Positions 1 to 4,563 of a stretch of DNA of 5,017 bases are shown here, piece after piece (positions within the stretch are counted from its first letter, which is position 1; each line of letters opens with the position of its first letter). The position numbers were made by a program, and so were the translations under genes. A model generated the notes under the pieces. The model ran no database searches and had not been told where the DNA came from. It worked only from the letters and a program-made list of their open reading frames with translations. Source of the stretch: Candidatus Pacearchaeota archaeon (GTDB lineage: Archaea > Nanobdellota > Nanobdellia > Pacearchaeales > UBA284); the NCBI GenBank assembly GCA_023511755.1, contig JAIMAW010000035.1, forward strand, positions 1-5,017, read 5' to 3'.

Positions 1-40
1 ATTCCAAACTTTATTTCTATCCAAATTTTCAAATTTTATA

Positions 41-65
41 AAAAAATAAAAAAACAAAACAAAAA
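41..65 (-). terminator. T-run terminator after the four-helix membrane protein gene
   Basis: Read on the minus strand, this stretch just past the stop codon is almost pure T, broken only by single A or G residues. Archaeal RNA polymerase commonly terminates at such T-runs without a hairpin, and none is visible here. It fits as the 3' end of the minus-strand gene at 71-409. Confidence 0.6.
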
Positions 66-70
66 TTTTC

Positions 71-409
71 TTAAGCTCTAGCCATGGTGAATACAGACTT
101 TAGGGCCACGATAACTGTTGCTGGCACGAATAACATCAACAGGTTCTTCAAGATTGTTCCTAAGAGGACAATTGGTCCGAAGACTGTGCCACCAAAGTAG
201 CTCACGATTACTAGCACTACGCCAGCCATCAAGAACGGCGTCACTTCTACGTCCCCGATGTTGAGCAATCCTACGATTATACCCATTATCACCAAAATCC
301 AAGGAATCCATGCTACTTCTGGTATGAATGCGAAAATTACTGCTAAAAGCACTCCAATCAAAAAGGCCCACGCACCTACTAACTGCCATGCGCTTTTTTT
401 CTTAGGCAT
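71..409 (-). CDS. Small four-helix membrane protein of unknown function
   Basis: This 112-residue protein has a short basic N-terminus (MPKKK) followed by four likely membrane helices at about residues 9-29, 33-52, 58-76 and 82-103, joined by very short loops. The only notable polar stretch is the loop around residues 51-57 (IGDVEVT). I recognise no catalytic motif and no family with a known function, so it should be read as an integral membrane protein of unknown role. The start at 409 is well supported: a perfect AGGAGG lies five bases upstream and the basic residues before the first helix fit the positive-inside rule. It has its own TATA-like promoter and a T-run terminator and appears to be transcribed alone. 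The coding call is firm; the function is unknown. Confidence 0.85.
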   Translation of the reverse strand: MPKKKSAWQLVGAWAFLIGVLLAVIFAFIPEVAWIPWILVIMGIIVGLLNIGDVEVTPFLMAGVVLVIVSYFGGTVFGPIVLLGTILKNLLMLFVPATVIVALKSVFTMARA

Positions 410-414
410 TCTAA

Positions 415-420
415 CCTCCT
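415..420 (-). promoter_or_regulatory. Strong Shine-Dalgarno site (AGGAGG)
   Basis: A full AGGAGG on the minus strand sits five bases before the ATG at 409 and fixes that start. It is the only strong Shine-Dalgarno site among the clearly archaeal genes here; the GGDEF, TatD and HEPN genes have none and look leaderless. Confidence 0.85.
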
Positions 421-454
421 TTTAAATTTAAATTACTATTATAATACCTATAGT

Positions 455-465
455 CTTTTTAAAGG
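455..465 (-). promoter_or_regulatory. TATA-like box for the 71-409 gene
   Basis: On the minus strand this reads CCTTTAAAAAG, a reasonable archaeal TATA box. Transcription would start about 25 bases downstream, near 434, giving a leader of about 25 nt that includes the AGGAGG site. The placement is consistent, but AT-rich DNA makes such boxes common by chance. Confidence 0.45.
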
Positions 466-556
466 TTTTGTTCTCTTGCAATAACCTTTTTCTATCTTTT
501 AGTAATACAATCTGCGATACCTGGTAAGGGGTTGGTAGGGCAGTAAAAAGAAGATT

Positions 557-571
557 GAAAAAAAGAAAAAC
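557..571 (-). terminator. T-run terminator after tRNA-Cys
   Basis: Just beyond the discriminator base of tRNA-Cys the minus strand reads TTTTTC followed by a run of seven T. This is a typical archaeal T-rich termination signal and would end the two-tRNA transcript. Confidence 0.6.
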
Positions 572-572
572 A

Positions 573-643
573 AGCGGGGAGAGGGATTTGAACCCCCGTG
601 CGTCGGTCTGCAGCCGACTGCATAGCCACTCTGCCATCCCCGC
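573..643 (-). tRNA. tRNA-Cys (anticodon GCA)
   Basis: The minus strand folds as a complete cloverleaf. The 7-bp acceptor stem pairs GCGGGGA (643-637) with TCCCCGC (580-574). The anticodon stem GTCGG/CCGAC encloses the loop CTGCAGA, giving anticodon GCA (611-609), and the T arm has a TTCAAAT loop. The discriminator base at 573 is U73, a known identity element for cysteine tRNA, which confirms the call. The following bases are TTG, so CCA is not encoded and must be added after transcription. No intron is present. It lies two bases behind tRNA-Arg and is probably cut from a shared precursor. Confidence 0.97.
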
Positions 644-645
644 GA

Positions 646-720
646 CGGGCCCGACAGGATTTGAACCTGCGACATCTTGCTTAGAAGGCAAGCGCTCTAT
701 CCAAGCTGAGCTACGGGCCC
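646..720 (-). tRNA. tRNA-Arg (anticodon UCU)
   Basis: The minus strand forms a full cloverleaf. The 7-bp acceptor stem pairs GGGCCCG (720-714) with CGGGCCC (653-647). The anticodon stem CTTGC/GCAAG encloses the loop CTTCTAA, giving anticodon UCU (685-683), which reads AGA and AGG codons. The T loop is TTCAAAT and the discriminator at 646 is G. No CCA is encoded and there is no intron. Only two bases (644-645) separate its 3' end from the 5' end of tRNA-Cys, so maturation of the two ends must be closely linked. A TATA box at 745-754 is well placed to drive both tRNAs. Confidence 0.97.
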
Positions 721-744
721 TCGGACAAAAGAAGAATGAGAAAC

Positions 745-754
745 TTTTAAATTT
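745..754 (-). promoter_or_regulatory. TATA-like box for the tRNA pair
   Basis: The minus strand reads AAATTTAAAA here, centred about 29 bases ahead of the mature 5' end of tRNA-Arg. This is the usual distance for an archaeal tRNA promoter whose transcript begins a few bases before the mature end. It lies in the 62-base gap behind the GGDEF gene, so the tRNAs need not depend on read-through from it. Confidence 0.6.
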
Positions 755-782
755 AACTTATTCCCCTTTGCGTGATTGGAGC

Positions 783-1484
783 TTAGGAATACTGCTTCTC
801 AATCCTCTCGAGGAAGGAAACTCTGGAGATTTCGTCATACTCGACGCACCTGTTCTTGCCATGCTCTTTCGCATATCTCAGCGCTATGTTTGCCTTTTCG
901 AATAGGTCTATGTTCCCGTTGCTGTTGTTGCTTGCACTAGTACCTCGTGGCATGAATCTCTCGTAAGCACTCTTTACTGTCGGCAAGGCCGATTCTTTCT
1001 TCTTGTTGTGCGAAGCAATTCCGATGCTTGTTGTGACGCCGAATGAAGCAAGAAACTTGTCTCCTGCGATAAATCCCCTGAGTCTTTCAGCCATTTTCTT
1101 GGCCTCCTGCGAAGAGGTTTCGGGCATTAGAACAACAAATTCCTCGCCGCCAAACCTTGCAGCAACATCCGAGATACGGATGTTGCTTTTTATTATCATC
1201 GCCACCATCTGTAGTATCTCGTCGCCACGCAGATAGCCGTGCTTATCATTAATTTTCTTGAAATCGTCTATGTCAAGAAGCAACAACGAGATTGTTCTGC
1301 CGTAACGGTCAGCGACTGCCATCTCATGCTTGAGCACTGAGCTAAAATACCGGTAATTGTAAAGCTGGGTTTTGGTATCGACTGTGGCAAGATAGTAAAG
1401 CTTGGCGATTTTCTTGACATCAATATTAATCTTTTCCTCATCAGCTTCCTTCTTGCCGATAATCTTTTTTATCCAATCCACCAT
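783..1484 (-). CDS. GGDEF-domain protein, probable diguanylate cyclase
   Basis: The 233-residue protein is essentially one GGDEF domain after a 30-residue charged, helical N-terminus; no transmembrane, PAS or receiver domain is seen, so it is likely cytosolic. GGDEF proteins join two GTP into the second messenger c-di-GMP. Visible family motifs are DIDDFKKIND (71-80, first metal-binding Asp D71, base-contacting N79), GDE (87-89), the active-site GGEEF (112-116) and the C-terminal AKEHGKNR (205-212). An inhibitory I-site RxxD (R103-D106) lies exactly five residues before GGEEF, as in regulated enzymes. Oddities: the usual DxLTGLxNRR is degraded to DTKTQLYNYR (36-45), and about 35 residues, rich in S, N and K, are inserted between the SIGIAS strand and the last helix (158-194). 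The start has no Shine-Dalgarno site; a TATA box 25 bases upstream suggests a leaderless mRNA. The family is certain; activity is inferred. Confidence 0.93.
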   Translation of the reverse strand: MVDWIKKIIGKKEADEEKINIDVKKIAKLYYLATVDTKTQLYNYRYFSSVLKHEMAVADRYGRTISLLLLDIDDFKKINDKHGYLRGDEILQMVAMIIKSNIRISDVAARFGGEEFVVLMPETSSQEAKKMAERLRGFIAGDKFLASFGVTTSIGIASHNKKKESALPTVKSAYERFMPRGTSASNNSNGNIDLFEKANIALRYAKEHGKNRCVEYDEISRVSFLERIEKQYS

Positions 1485-1504
1485 AGTAAATATACAATCA
1501 GCAT

Positions 1505-1515
1505 CTTTAAAAATC
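1505..1515. promoter_or_regulatory. Probable bidirectional TATA element between GGDEF and TatD genes
   Basis: The element CTTTAAAAATC is the only good TATA candidate in the 50-base divergent gap. Its TTTAAAAA core is centred at about 1509.5, 25.5 bases from the TatD ATG at 1535 and 25.5 bases from the GGDEF start at 1484. Archaeal transcription starts about 25 bases from the TATA centre, so both mRNAs would begin at or next to their ATG. Neither gene has a Shine-Dalgarno site, which fits leaderless transcription in both directions from one near-palindromic box. Confidence 0.6.
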
Positions 1516-1534
1516 TAACTATCTATCAACAACT

Positions 1535-2308
1535 ATGATAGACTGCCACTGCCACCTTGAGCAAAAAGAGTATGATAAAGAGAGGGAAGAGCTAATCAAA
1601 GAATGGAAACAAGAGCTTAGGGCCATTGTGACTTGCTGTGCCCATCCTCGGGATTTTGCCTTGACATTAGGGCTTTGTAAGAAATATCCTACCTTTGTTT
1701 TCTGTAGTGTTGGGATCCATCCAGAGTATGTTAAAGAAGTTAATGATGATGAGATTGACAAAACTCTAGAAAAAATTGAAAATCACAAGGATAAAATTAC
1801 GGCCATCGGCGAAACCGGATTGGATTATTACTGGATTAAAGAGCCAGAGTGGCAGGAAAAACAGAGAGATTTGTTTAGGAAACTCATCGCTATTGCAAAG
1901 AAACTTGGAAAGCCAATGGTTATACATTCGAGAGATGCCACAGATGATACAATTAATATATTAGAAGAGGAAGGCATGAAAAACAAGAAAGTATTGATGC
2001 ATCTTTTCAATGATAAAAAAGTTCTTGCGAGAGTTATCGACAACGGCTGGTTTATCTCCATCGGACCAAGCATCAAGAAATCAAAAGACATAAGAAAAAT
2101 CGCAAGAGACACGCCGCTCAACAAAATTCTCTTGGAAACAGACTCGCCTTGGTTCGCACAGAAAGAACAAGGCCAAGAATATGGAACGCCATTGAATGTT
2201 AAAATCGCTTGTGAGAAGATAGCAGAAATCAGGAAACTAGAGCCAGAAGAAGTTGAAAAGCAAACAGATTTAAATGCCATTGAGTTTTTCGATCTCAAGT
2301 TAAAATGA
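1535..2308 (+). CDS. tatD: TatD-family metal-dependent DNase/hydrolase
   Basis: This 257-residue protein matches the usual length of TatD, a TIM-barrel hydrolase of the amidohydrolase superfamily; studied members are Mg2+- or Zn2+-dependent 3'-5' exonucleases or deoxyribonucleases in the cytoplasm. All expected metal ligands are visible: the HxH near the N-terminus (H5, H7 in DCHCHLE), E93 in GETGLDYY, H131 in VIHSRDA, H156 in LMHLFND, and D203 in LLETDSPW. GIHPEY (61-66) is another family signature. The usual HxF(S/T)G around the second histidine is HLFND here, a mild change. The ATG at 1535 begins directly with the first barrel strand, so the start is secure. Transcription is probably leaderless from the shared TATA element. 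The next gene overlaps it by four bases (ATGA), showing translational coupling. D-aminoacyl-tRNA deacylase activity reported for some relatives cannot be judged from sequence. Confidence 0.95.
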   Translation: MIDCHCHLEQKEYDKEREELIKEWKQELRAIVTCCAHPRDFALTLGLCKKYPTFVFCSVGIHPEYVKEVNDDEIDKTLEKIENHKDKITAIGETGLDYYWIKEPEWQEKQRDLFRKLIAIAKKLGKPMVIHSRDATDDTINILEEEGMKNKKVLMHLFNDKKVLARVIDNGWFISIGPSIKKSKDIRKIARDTPLNKILLETDSPWFAQKEQGQEYGTPLNVKIACEKIAEIRKLEPEEVEKQTDLNAIEFFDLKLK

Positions 2309-2604
2309 ATACTATAACAATTGCTGTCGTATTATTTATTGCCCTTCTAGGTTATCCCGTCGGCCTAATCGTAGCAAGAATGACGGCAGAGGAGCTTGGG
2401 CAAGGGAGAAAATGGTTCGCATTAATAATAATCGCGTGCATCATAGGCATTGTCTTTTCAGTAATTTTATCGAGAGGTGATGTTTTGCTGTTCTTGGTCG
2501 CGTCGTTTGTGTTTATAGCCCTGCTTTCATTGGCATCGTTAGTCAAGGGGATGCCCAAAAGATTGAAGATAAAAATAAAACTGGGGAGGAGAAAGAGAAA
2601 ATAA
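2305..2604 (+). CDS. Three-helix membrane protein of unknown function
   Basis: The 99-residue product has three likely membrane helices (about residues 4-24, 37-57 and 58-80) and a strongly basic tail (about residues 81-99, ending GRRKRK) that should face the cytoplasm. No catalytic motif or known family is recognised. Its ATG overlaps the tatD stop as ATGA, so translation is likely coupled to tatD, and dphB follows 68 bases later in the same direction. Past the TAA stop the same frame stays open for 26 more codons of almost pure lysine, glutamate and arginine, up to a TGA inside dphB. The protein may therefore once have had, or in relatives still have, a longer charged tail. Coding is likely from the overlap and the clear helix pattern; the role is unknown. 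Confidence 0.8.
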   Translation: MNTITIAVVLFIALLGYPVGLIVARMTAEELGQGRKWFALIIIACIIGIVFSVILSRGDVLLFLVASFVFIALLSLASLVKGMPKRLKIKIKLGRRKRK

Positions 2605-2672
2605 AAAAAGAGCGAGAAACAAAAAAGAGAGACAAAAAAGGAAAAAGAAAAAAATGAAAAGAAGGGGATAAA

Positions 2673-3380
2673 ATGCTTTATCTGATTGGATTGGGGCTCG
2701 ACAAAGAAGACATCAGCATTAAGGCCCTGAACACAGTAAGAAAATGTTCAAAAGTTTTTCTTGAAATTTACACGACCAAACTGCCTTATCCTAAAGCAGG
2801 ATTGGAAAAAGTCGTTGGCAAAAAGGTGATTGCGCTTGGACGGGAGAAAGTTGAGAGCGATTTTCTTGTAAAGGGAGCAAGAAAACAAGACATCGCCTTG
2901 CTAGTTTATGGCGACCCTCTTGCTGCTACGACACACATCTCGCTATTGCAAGAAGCAAAAAAATTGAAAGTGCCTGTTAAAGTTTTGCACAACAGCTCGA
3001 TTTTCAGCGCAATCAGCGAGACAGGCTTGCAGCTTTACAAGTTCGGCAAAACAACATCGATTCCGAAATGGCAGAAAGGTTATGAGCCCACAAGCTTTTA
3101 TGATATTGTTAGAGATAACCTTAGAATAGGAGCGCACACCTTGCTTTTGGTTGATATTGGATTATCTTTCAAGGACGCATTGCTTGAATTGGAAAAAGCC
3201 TCGGAAGGTAAAATCAGCAACATAATTGTTTGTTCGCGGCTCGGCACTGAAGAGCAGCACATTATTTATAGCACACTGAAGGAGTTATTGAAGAAAGTCC
3301 CCCGGATCAAGGAGCCTTTTTGTTTTATAATACCTGCGACATTACATTTCACAGAAGCCGAGTTCCTTGAGTTATTCTAA
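2673..3380 (+). CDS. dphB: Diphthine synthase (diphthamide biosynthesis methyltransferase)
   Basis: DphB uses S-adenosylmethionine to methylate repeatedly the 3-amino-3-carboxypropyl group on the target histidine of elongation factor 2, the second step of diphthamide synthesis, in the cytoplasm. The 235 residues show the tetrapyrrole-methylase fold signatures of the family: LIGLGL at the start (4-9), GDPLAATTH (80-88), the long conserved block running from HNSSIFSAISETG (106-118) through LYKFGKTTSIP (121-131), SRLGT (188-192), and the C-terminal LHFTEAEFL (224-232). It is slightly shorter than many archaeal members (about 250-265) but nothing essential appears missing. The start is preceded by a weak purine-rich GGGG six bases upstream. 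It probably shares a transcript with tatD and the membrane protein. No other diphthamide gene is in the window. This gene is the strongest sign that the main part of the window is archaeal. Confidence 0.95.
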   Translation: MLYLIGLGLDKEDISIKALNTVRKCSKVFLEIYTTKLPYPKAGLEKVVGKKVIALGREKVESDFLVKGARKQDIALLVYGDPLAATTHISLLQEAKKLKVPVKVLHNSSIFSAISETGLQLYKFGKTTSIPKWQKGYEPTSFYDIVRDNLRIGAHTLLLVDIGLSFKDALLELEKASEGKISNIIVCSRLGTEEQHIIYSTLKELLKKVPRIKEPFCFIIPATLHFTEAEFLELF

Positions 3381-3408
3381 GTTTGACCTTGAGTTATTCT
3401 AAGTTTGA
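3365..3408 (+). repeat. Perfect 22-bp tandem duplication at the end of dphB
   Basis: The 22 bases at 3365-3386 are repeated exactly at 3387-3408. The first copy covers the last four codons and stop of dphB plus six bases; the second copy is noncoding. The protein is unaffected because its stop lies in the first copy. It looks like a recent replication-slippage or repair duplication at the border between dphB and the AT-rich island. Confidence 0.95.
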
Positions 3409-3465
3409 TAAATTTTATAAAGGCAAAAATCGTTAAAAGTTAAGGAAAATAAAAAGTGGTACAAA

Positions 3466-3490
3466 AAATACCTAAAAATAGGTAAAATAT
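3466..3490 (+). repeat. 25-bp operator-like repeat, copy 1
   Basis: This is the first of two identical 25-bp copies. It contains the perfect inverted repeat TACCTA-AAAA-TAGGTA (3469-3484), a typical dimeric DNA-binding-protein site. It lies about 40 bases ahead of the TATA box of the HEPN gene, in a good position for cooperative binding with copy 2. Confidence 0.75.
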
Positions 3491-3504
3491 TCAAAATAAA
3501 AAGA

Positions 3505-3512
3505 TTTAAATA
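3505..3512 (+). promoter_or_regulatory. TATA box for the HEPN/winged-helix module
   Basis: The sequence TTTAAATA is centred about 25 bases before the ATG at 3534. This predicts that transcription starts at or next to the start codon. There is no Shine-Dalgarno site before the ATG, consistent with a leaderless mRNA. The right half of the box overlaps the second operator-like repeat. Confidence 0.6.
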
Positions 3513-3532
3513 CCTAAAAATAGGTAAAATAT
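3508..3532 (+). promoter_or_regulatory. 25-bp operator-like repeat, copy 2, overlapping the promoter
   Basis: This is the second identical copy, with the palindrome TACCTA-AAAA-TAGGTA at 3511-3526. It is exactly 42 bp from copy 1, which is four helical turns, so two dimers would sit on the same face of the DNA. It starts inside the TATA box and ends one base before the ATG, so a bound protein would block TBP/TFB or polymerase. The obvious candidate ligand is the winged-helix protein encoded two genes into the module; this is inference. Confidence 0.7.
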
Positions 3533-3533
3533 C

Positions 3534-4082
3534 ATGAATAAAGATAAACAAAGAAAAAAGGCTTTTCTTGAATTATTAAAAATAAAAGCAATAGTTAAAC
3601 TGAGTGATACAGAAAAAGAAAATTATTTAAAATTTTTTGATTCTACATACAAAGATAATTTAGATACAGCTATAGATAATTTAAAGAAGCATCCTCGTTG
3701 GAGCATTATTGCTGGCTATTATGCAATGCATGACTTAACTAAGTTATTTCTTGCTAAAAGATATAATCTCAAGATTGTAGATAGAGTACATTTTGCTACT
3801 ATCATCGCTTTGTCTAATATCTTGAGAGAAAATGAACAACAAATATCAGAAGCAATAACTCTCTTAAAAAAAGCAAAAGAAATTTTTGATAAAAATATTA
3901 TTGGTATTAAACCAGCAGAATTAGTTTTCTATTTAAGAAAGGGGAAAAGTGAAAGAGAAAAGGTACAGTATTATCATCCAAAGATGGATTTAAAAGAAAT
4001 TTCTGAAAAAGCATCATATTTTCTTAATTATATCGCAATACCTTTTGTTAAATTAATAGAAAAATTAAACAAGAAAAATTAA
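3534..4082 (+). CDS. HEPN-like domain protein, candidate toxin/RNase
   Basis: The 182-residue protein is nearly all helical and soluble. The core from about residue 50 to 175 has a HEPN-like pattern: a first helix with WSIIAGYYAMHDLTKLFLA (56-74), helices at about 87-98 and 103-120, then SEREKVQYYHP (139-149) before a last helix at 153-177. HEPN RNases usually carry R-x4-6-H; R141 and H148 fit as R-x6-H, and the R...Y spacing recalls the 'RekAdY' block of archaeal HEPN proteins that pair with MNT-type nucleotidyltransferases. Many such proteins are toxins that cut RNA and are neutralised by the partner gene. A winged-helix gene follows 17 bases later. The DNA is much more AT-rich than the genes to the left, suggesting transfer. 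The start has no Shine-Dalgarno site but fits the TATA box. The HEPN assignment is a pattern match by eye; toxicity is inferred. Confidence 0.7.
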   Translation: MNKDKQRKKAFLELLKIKAIVKLSDTEKENYLKFFDSTYKDNLDTAIDNLKKHPRWSIIAGYYAMHDLTKLFLAKRYNLKIVDRVHFATIIALSNILRENEQQISEAITLLKKAKEIFDKNIIGIKPAELVFYLRKGKSEREKVQYYHPKMDLKEISEKASYFLNYIAIPFVKLIEKLNKKN

Positions 4083-4099
4083 ACACTTAAATAATTAAA

Positions 4100-4348
4100 A
4101 TGTTAACTACCCTTTTATCATCAAAGTCAAATTTAAAAATTTTAAAACTCTTTTCTTTAGTTCCGGGCAAGGCATTAACAAGAAAAATAATAAAAGAATT
4201 TACAAGATTGCCAAATGTTTCTTTAGACATAGCTTTAGACAAACTAGTTAAAGAAGGTATCATAGAACAAGAAAAAAAATTATTAAGATTAAATTTATCA
4301 AATAAAAAAACAATCATCCCTAACCAAAAGGAGCCTTTAAGCAAGTAA
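4100..4348 (+). CDS. Winged-helix DNA-binding protein, probably frame-broken
   Basis: As it stands this frame encodes 82 residues. Residues 1-68 look like a winged helix-turn-helix: helix 1 SNLKILKLFSLVPG (10-23), helix 2 LTRKIIKEFT (26-35), recognition helix VSLDIALDKLVKEGII (40-55), then the wing EQEKKLLRLNLS (56-67). Similar N-terminal domains in archaea and candidate-phylum bacteria precede nucleotidyltransferase-like domains. The last six or so residues (KEPLSK) are probably not native, because a protein-like sequence continues in the -1 frame from about 4324 to 4476; restoring one A in the run at 4326-4329 would give one 125-residue protein. No Shine-Dalgarno site is seen 17 bases after the HEPN stop, so expression may rely on coupling. 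It is the natural candidate to bind the two palindromic repeats ahead of the module. Confidence 0.7.
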   Translation: MLTTLLSSKSNLKILKLFSLVPGKALTRKIIKEFTRLPNVSLDIALDKLVKEGIIEQEKKLLRLNLSNKKTIIPNQKEPLSK

Positions 4349-4476
4349 AAAAAACGATCCAAAAACAAAATGTAACAAATAAACATATACAAAACCTAAT
4401 ACAAAAAAATATTGAACAAATAAAACATGTATACTTAGAAGGTGCTATAAAATTAAGACCGGATCTGATATTGTAA
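4324..4476 (+). pseudogene. Continuation of the winged-helix gene in the -1 frame
   Basis: Fifty sense codons are open from 4324 to the TAA at 4474-4476, with no plausible start of their own; the codon just before 4324 in this frame is TAA. The product begins KGAFKQVKKTIQ and ends with IEQIKHVYLEGA and LRPDLIL, a mix of amphipathic helix and hydrophobic strand. In DNA this AT-rich, 50 codons without a stop is unlikely by chance. The helix-then-strand layout after a winged helix recalls proteins where the next domain is a nucleotidyltransferase fold with a 'TG...DLLIVG' strand, but here it stops right at the equivalent DLIL. The part is best read as the broken and shortened C-terminal half of the gene at 4100. 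A sequencing error or an assembly join near the end would give the same picture. Confidence 0.6.
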
Positions 4477-4563
4477 TGCATTATACATAAAACTTGTCCT
4501 CATGTGTGAGACCCTCACTAAAATCACAATAAAATCTATTTTGCAGTATAAGGAAGTGTTGAG
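4477..4563. other. Spacer before cmk, possible junction
   Basis: These 87 bases hold no gene. The only structure I see is a short hairpin, GTGAG-ACC-CTCAC (4506-4518), without a T-run after it on either strand. The stretch lies between an AT-rich archaeal-looking island and a bacterial-type gene, so it is the likeliest place for a transfer boundary or a contig join. Confidence 0.4.
4551..4556 (+). promoter_or_regulatory. Shine-Dalgarno-like AGGAAG before cmk
   Basis: AGGAAG lies seven bases before the ATG at 4564, good spacing for ribosome binding. Together with an in-frame TAA at 4549-4551 it fixes the start of cmk. The nearby archaeal-looking genes at 1484, 1535 and 3534 lack such a site. 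Confidence 0.55.

Noticed and set aside
428..691. Minus-strand open frame of 87 codons overlapping both tRNAs
   Set aside because: Its N-terminal half is simply translated tRNA sequence and the rest is terminator and spacer; there is no ribosome site or recognisable domain.
555..905. Plus-strand open frame of 116 codons across the tRNA genes
   Set aside because: It runs antisense through both tRNAs and into the GGDEF gene; the protein has the composition of antisense tRNA sequence and no family features.
1003..1236. Plus-strand open frame inside the GGDEF gene
   Set aside because: It lies entirely antisense to well-conserved GGDEF motifs and has no features of its own.
3466..3532. Two 25-bp repeats as a minimal CRISPR array
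   Set aside because: Only two copies with a 17-base gap, a perfect internal palindrome and overlap with a TATA box and start codon; this fits operators much better, and no cas gene is present.
4321..4348. Programmed -1 ribosomal frameshift in the winged-helix gene
   Set aside because: The overlap region lacks a proper X XXY YYZ slippery heptamer in the zero frame (CAA AAG preceded by C allows only half re-pairing) and no downstream stem or pseudoknot is apparent; a one-base deletion or read error is simpler.
4506..4518. GTGAG-ACC-CTCAC hairpin as an intrinsic terminator
   Set aside because: The stem is only five base pairs and no T-run follows on either strand.
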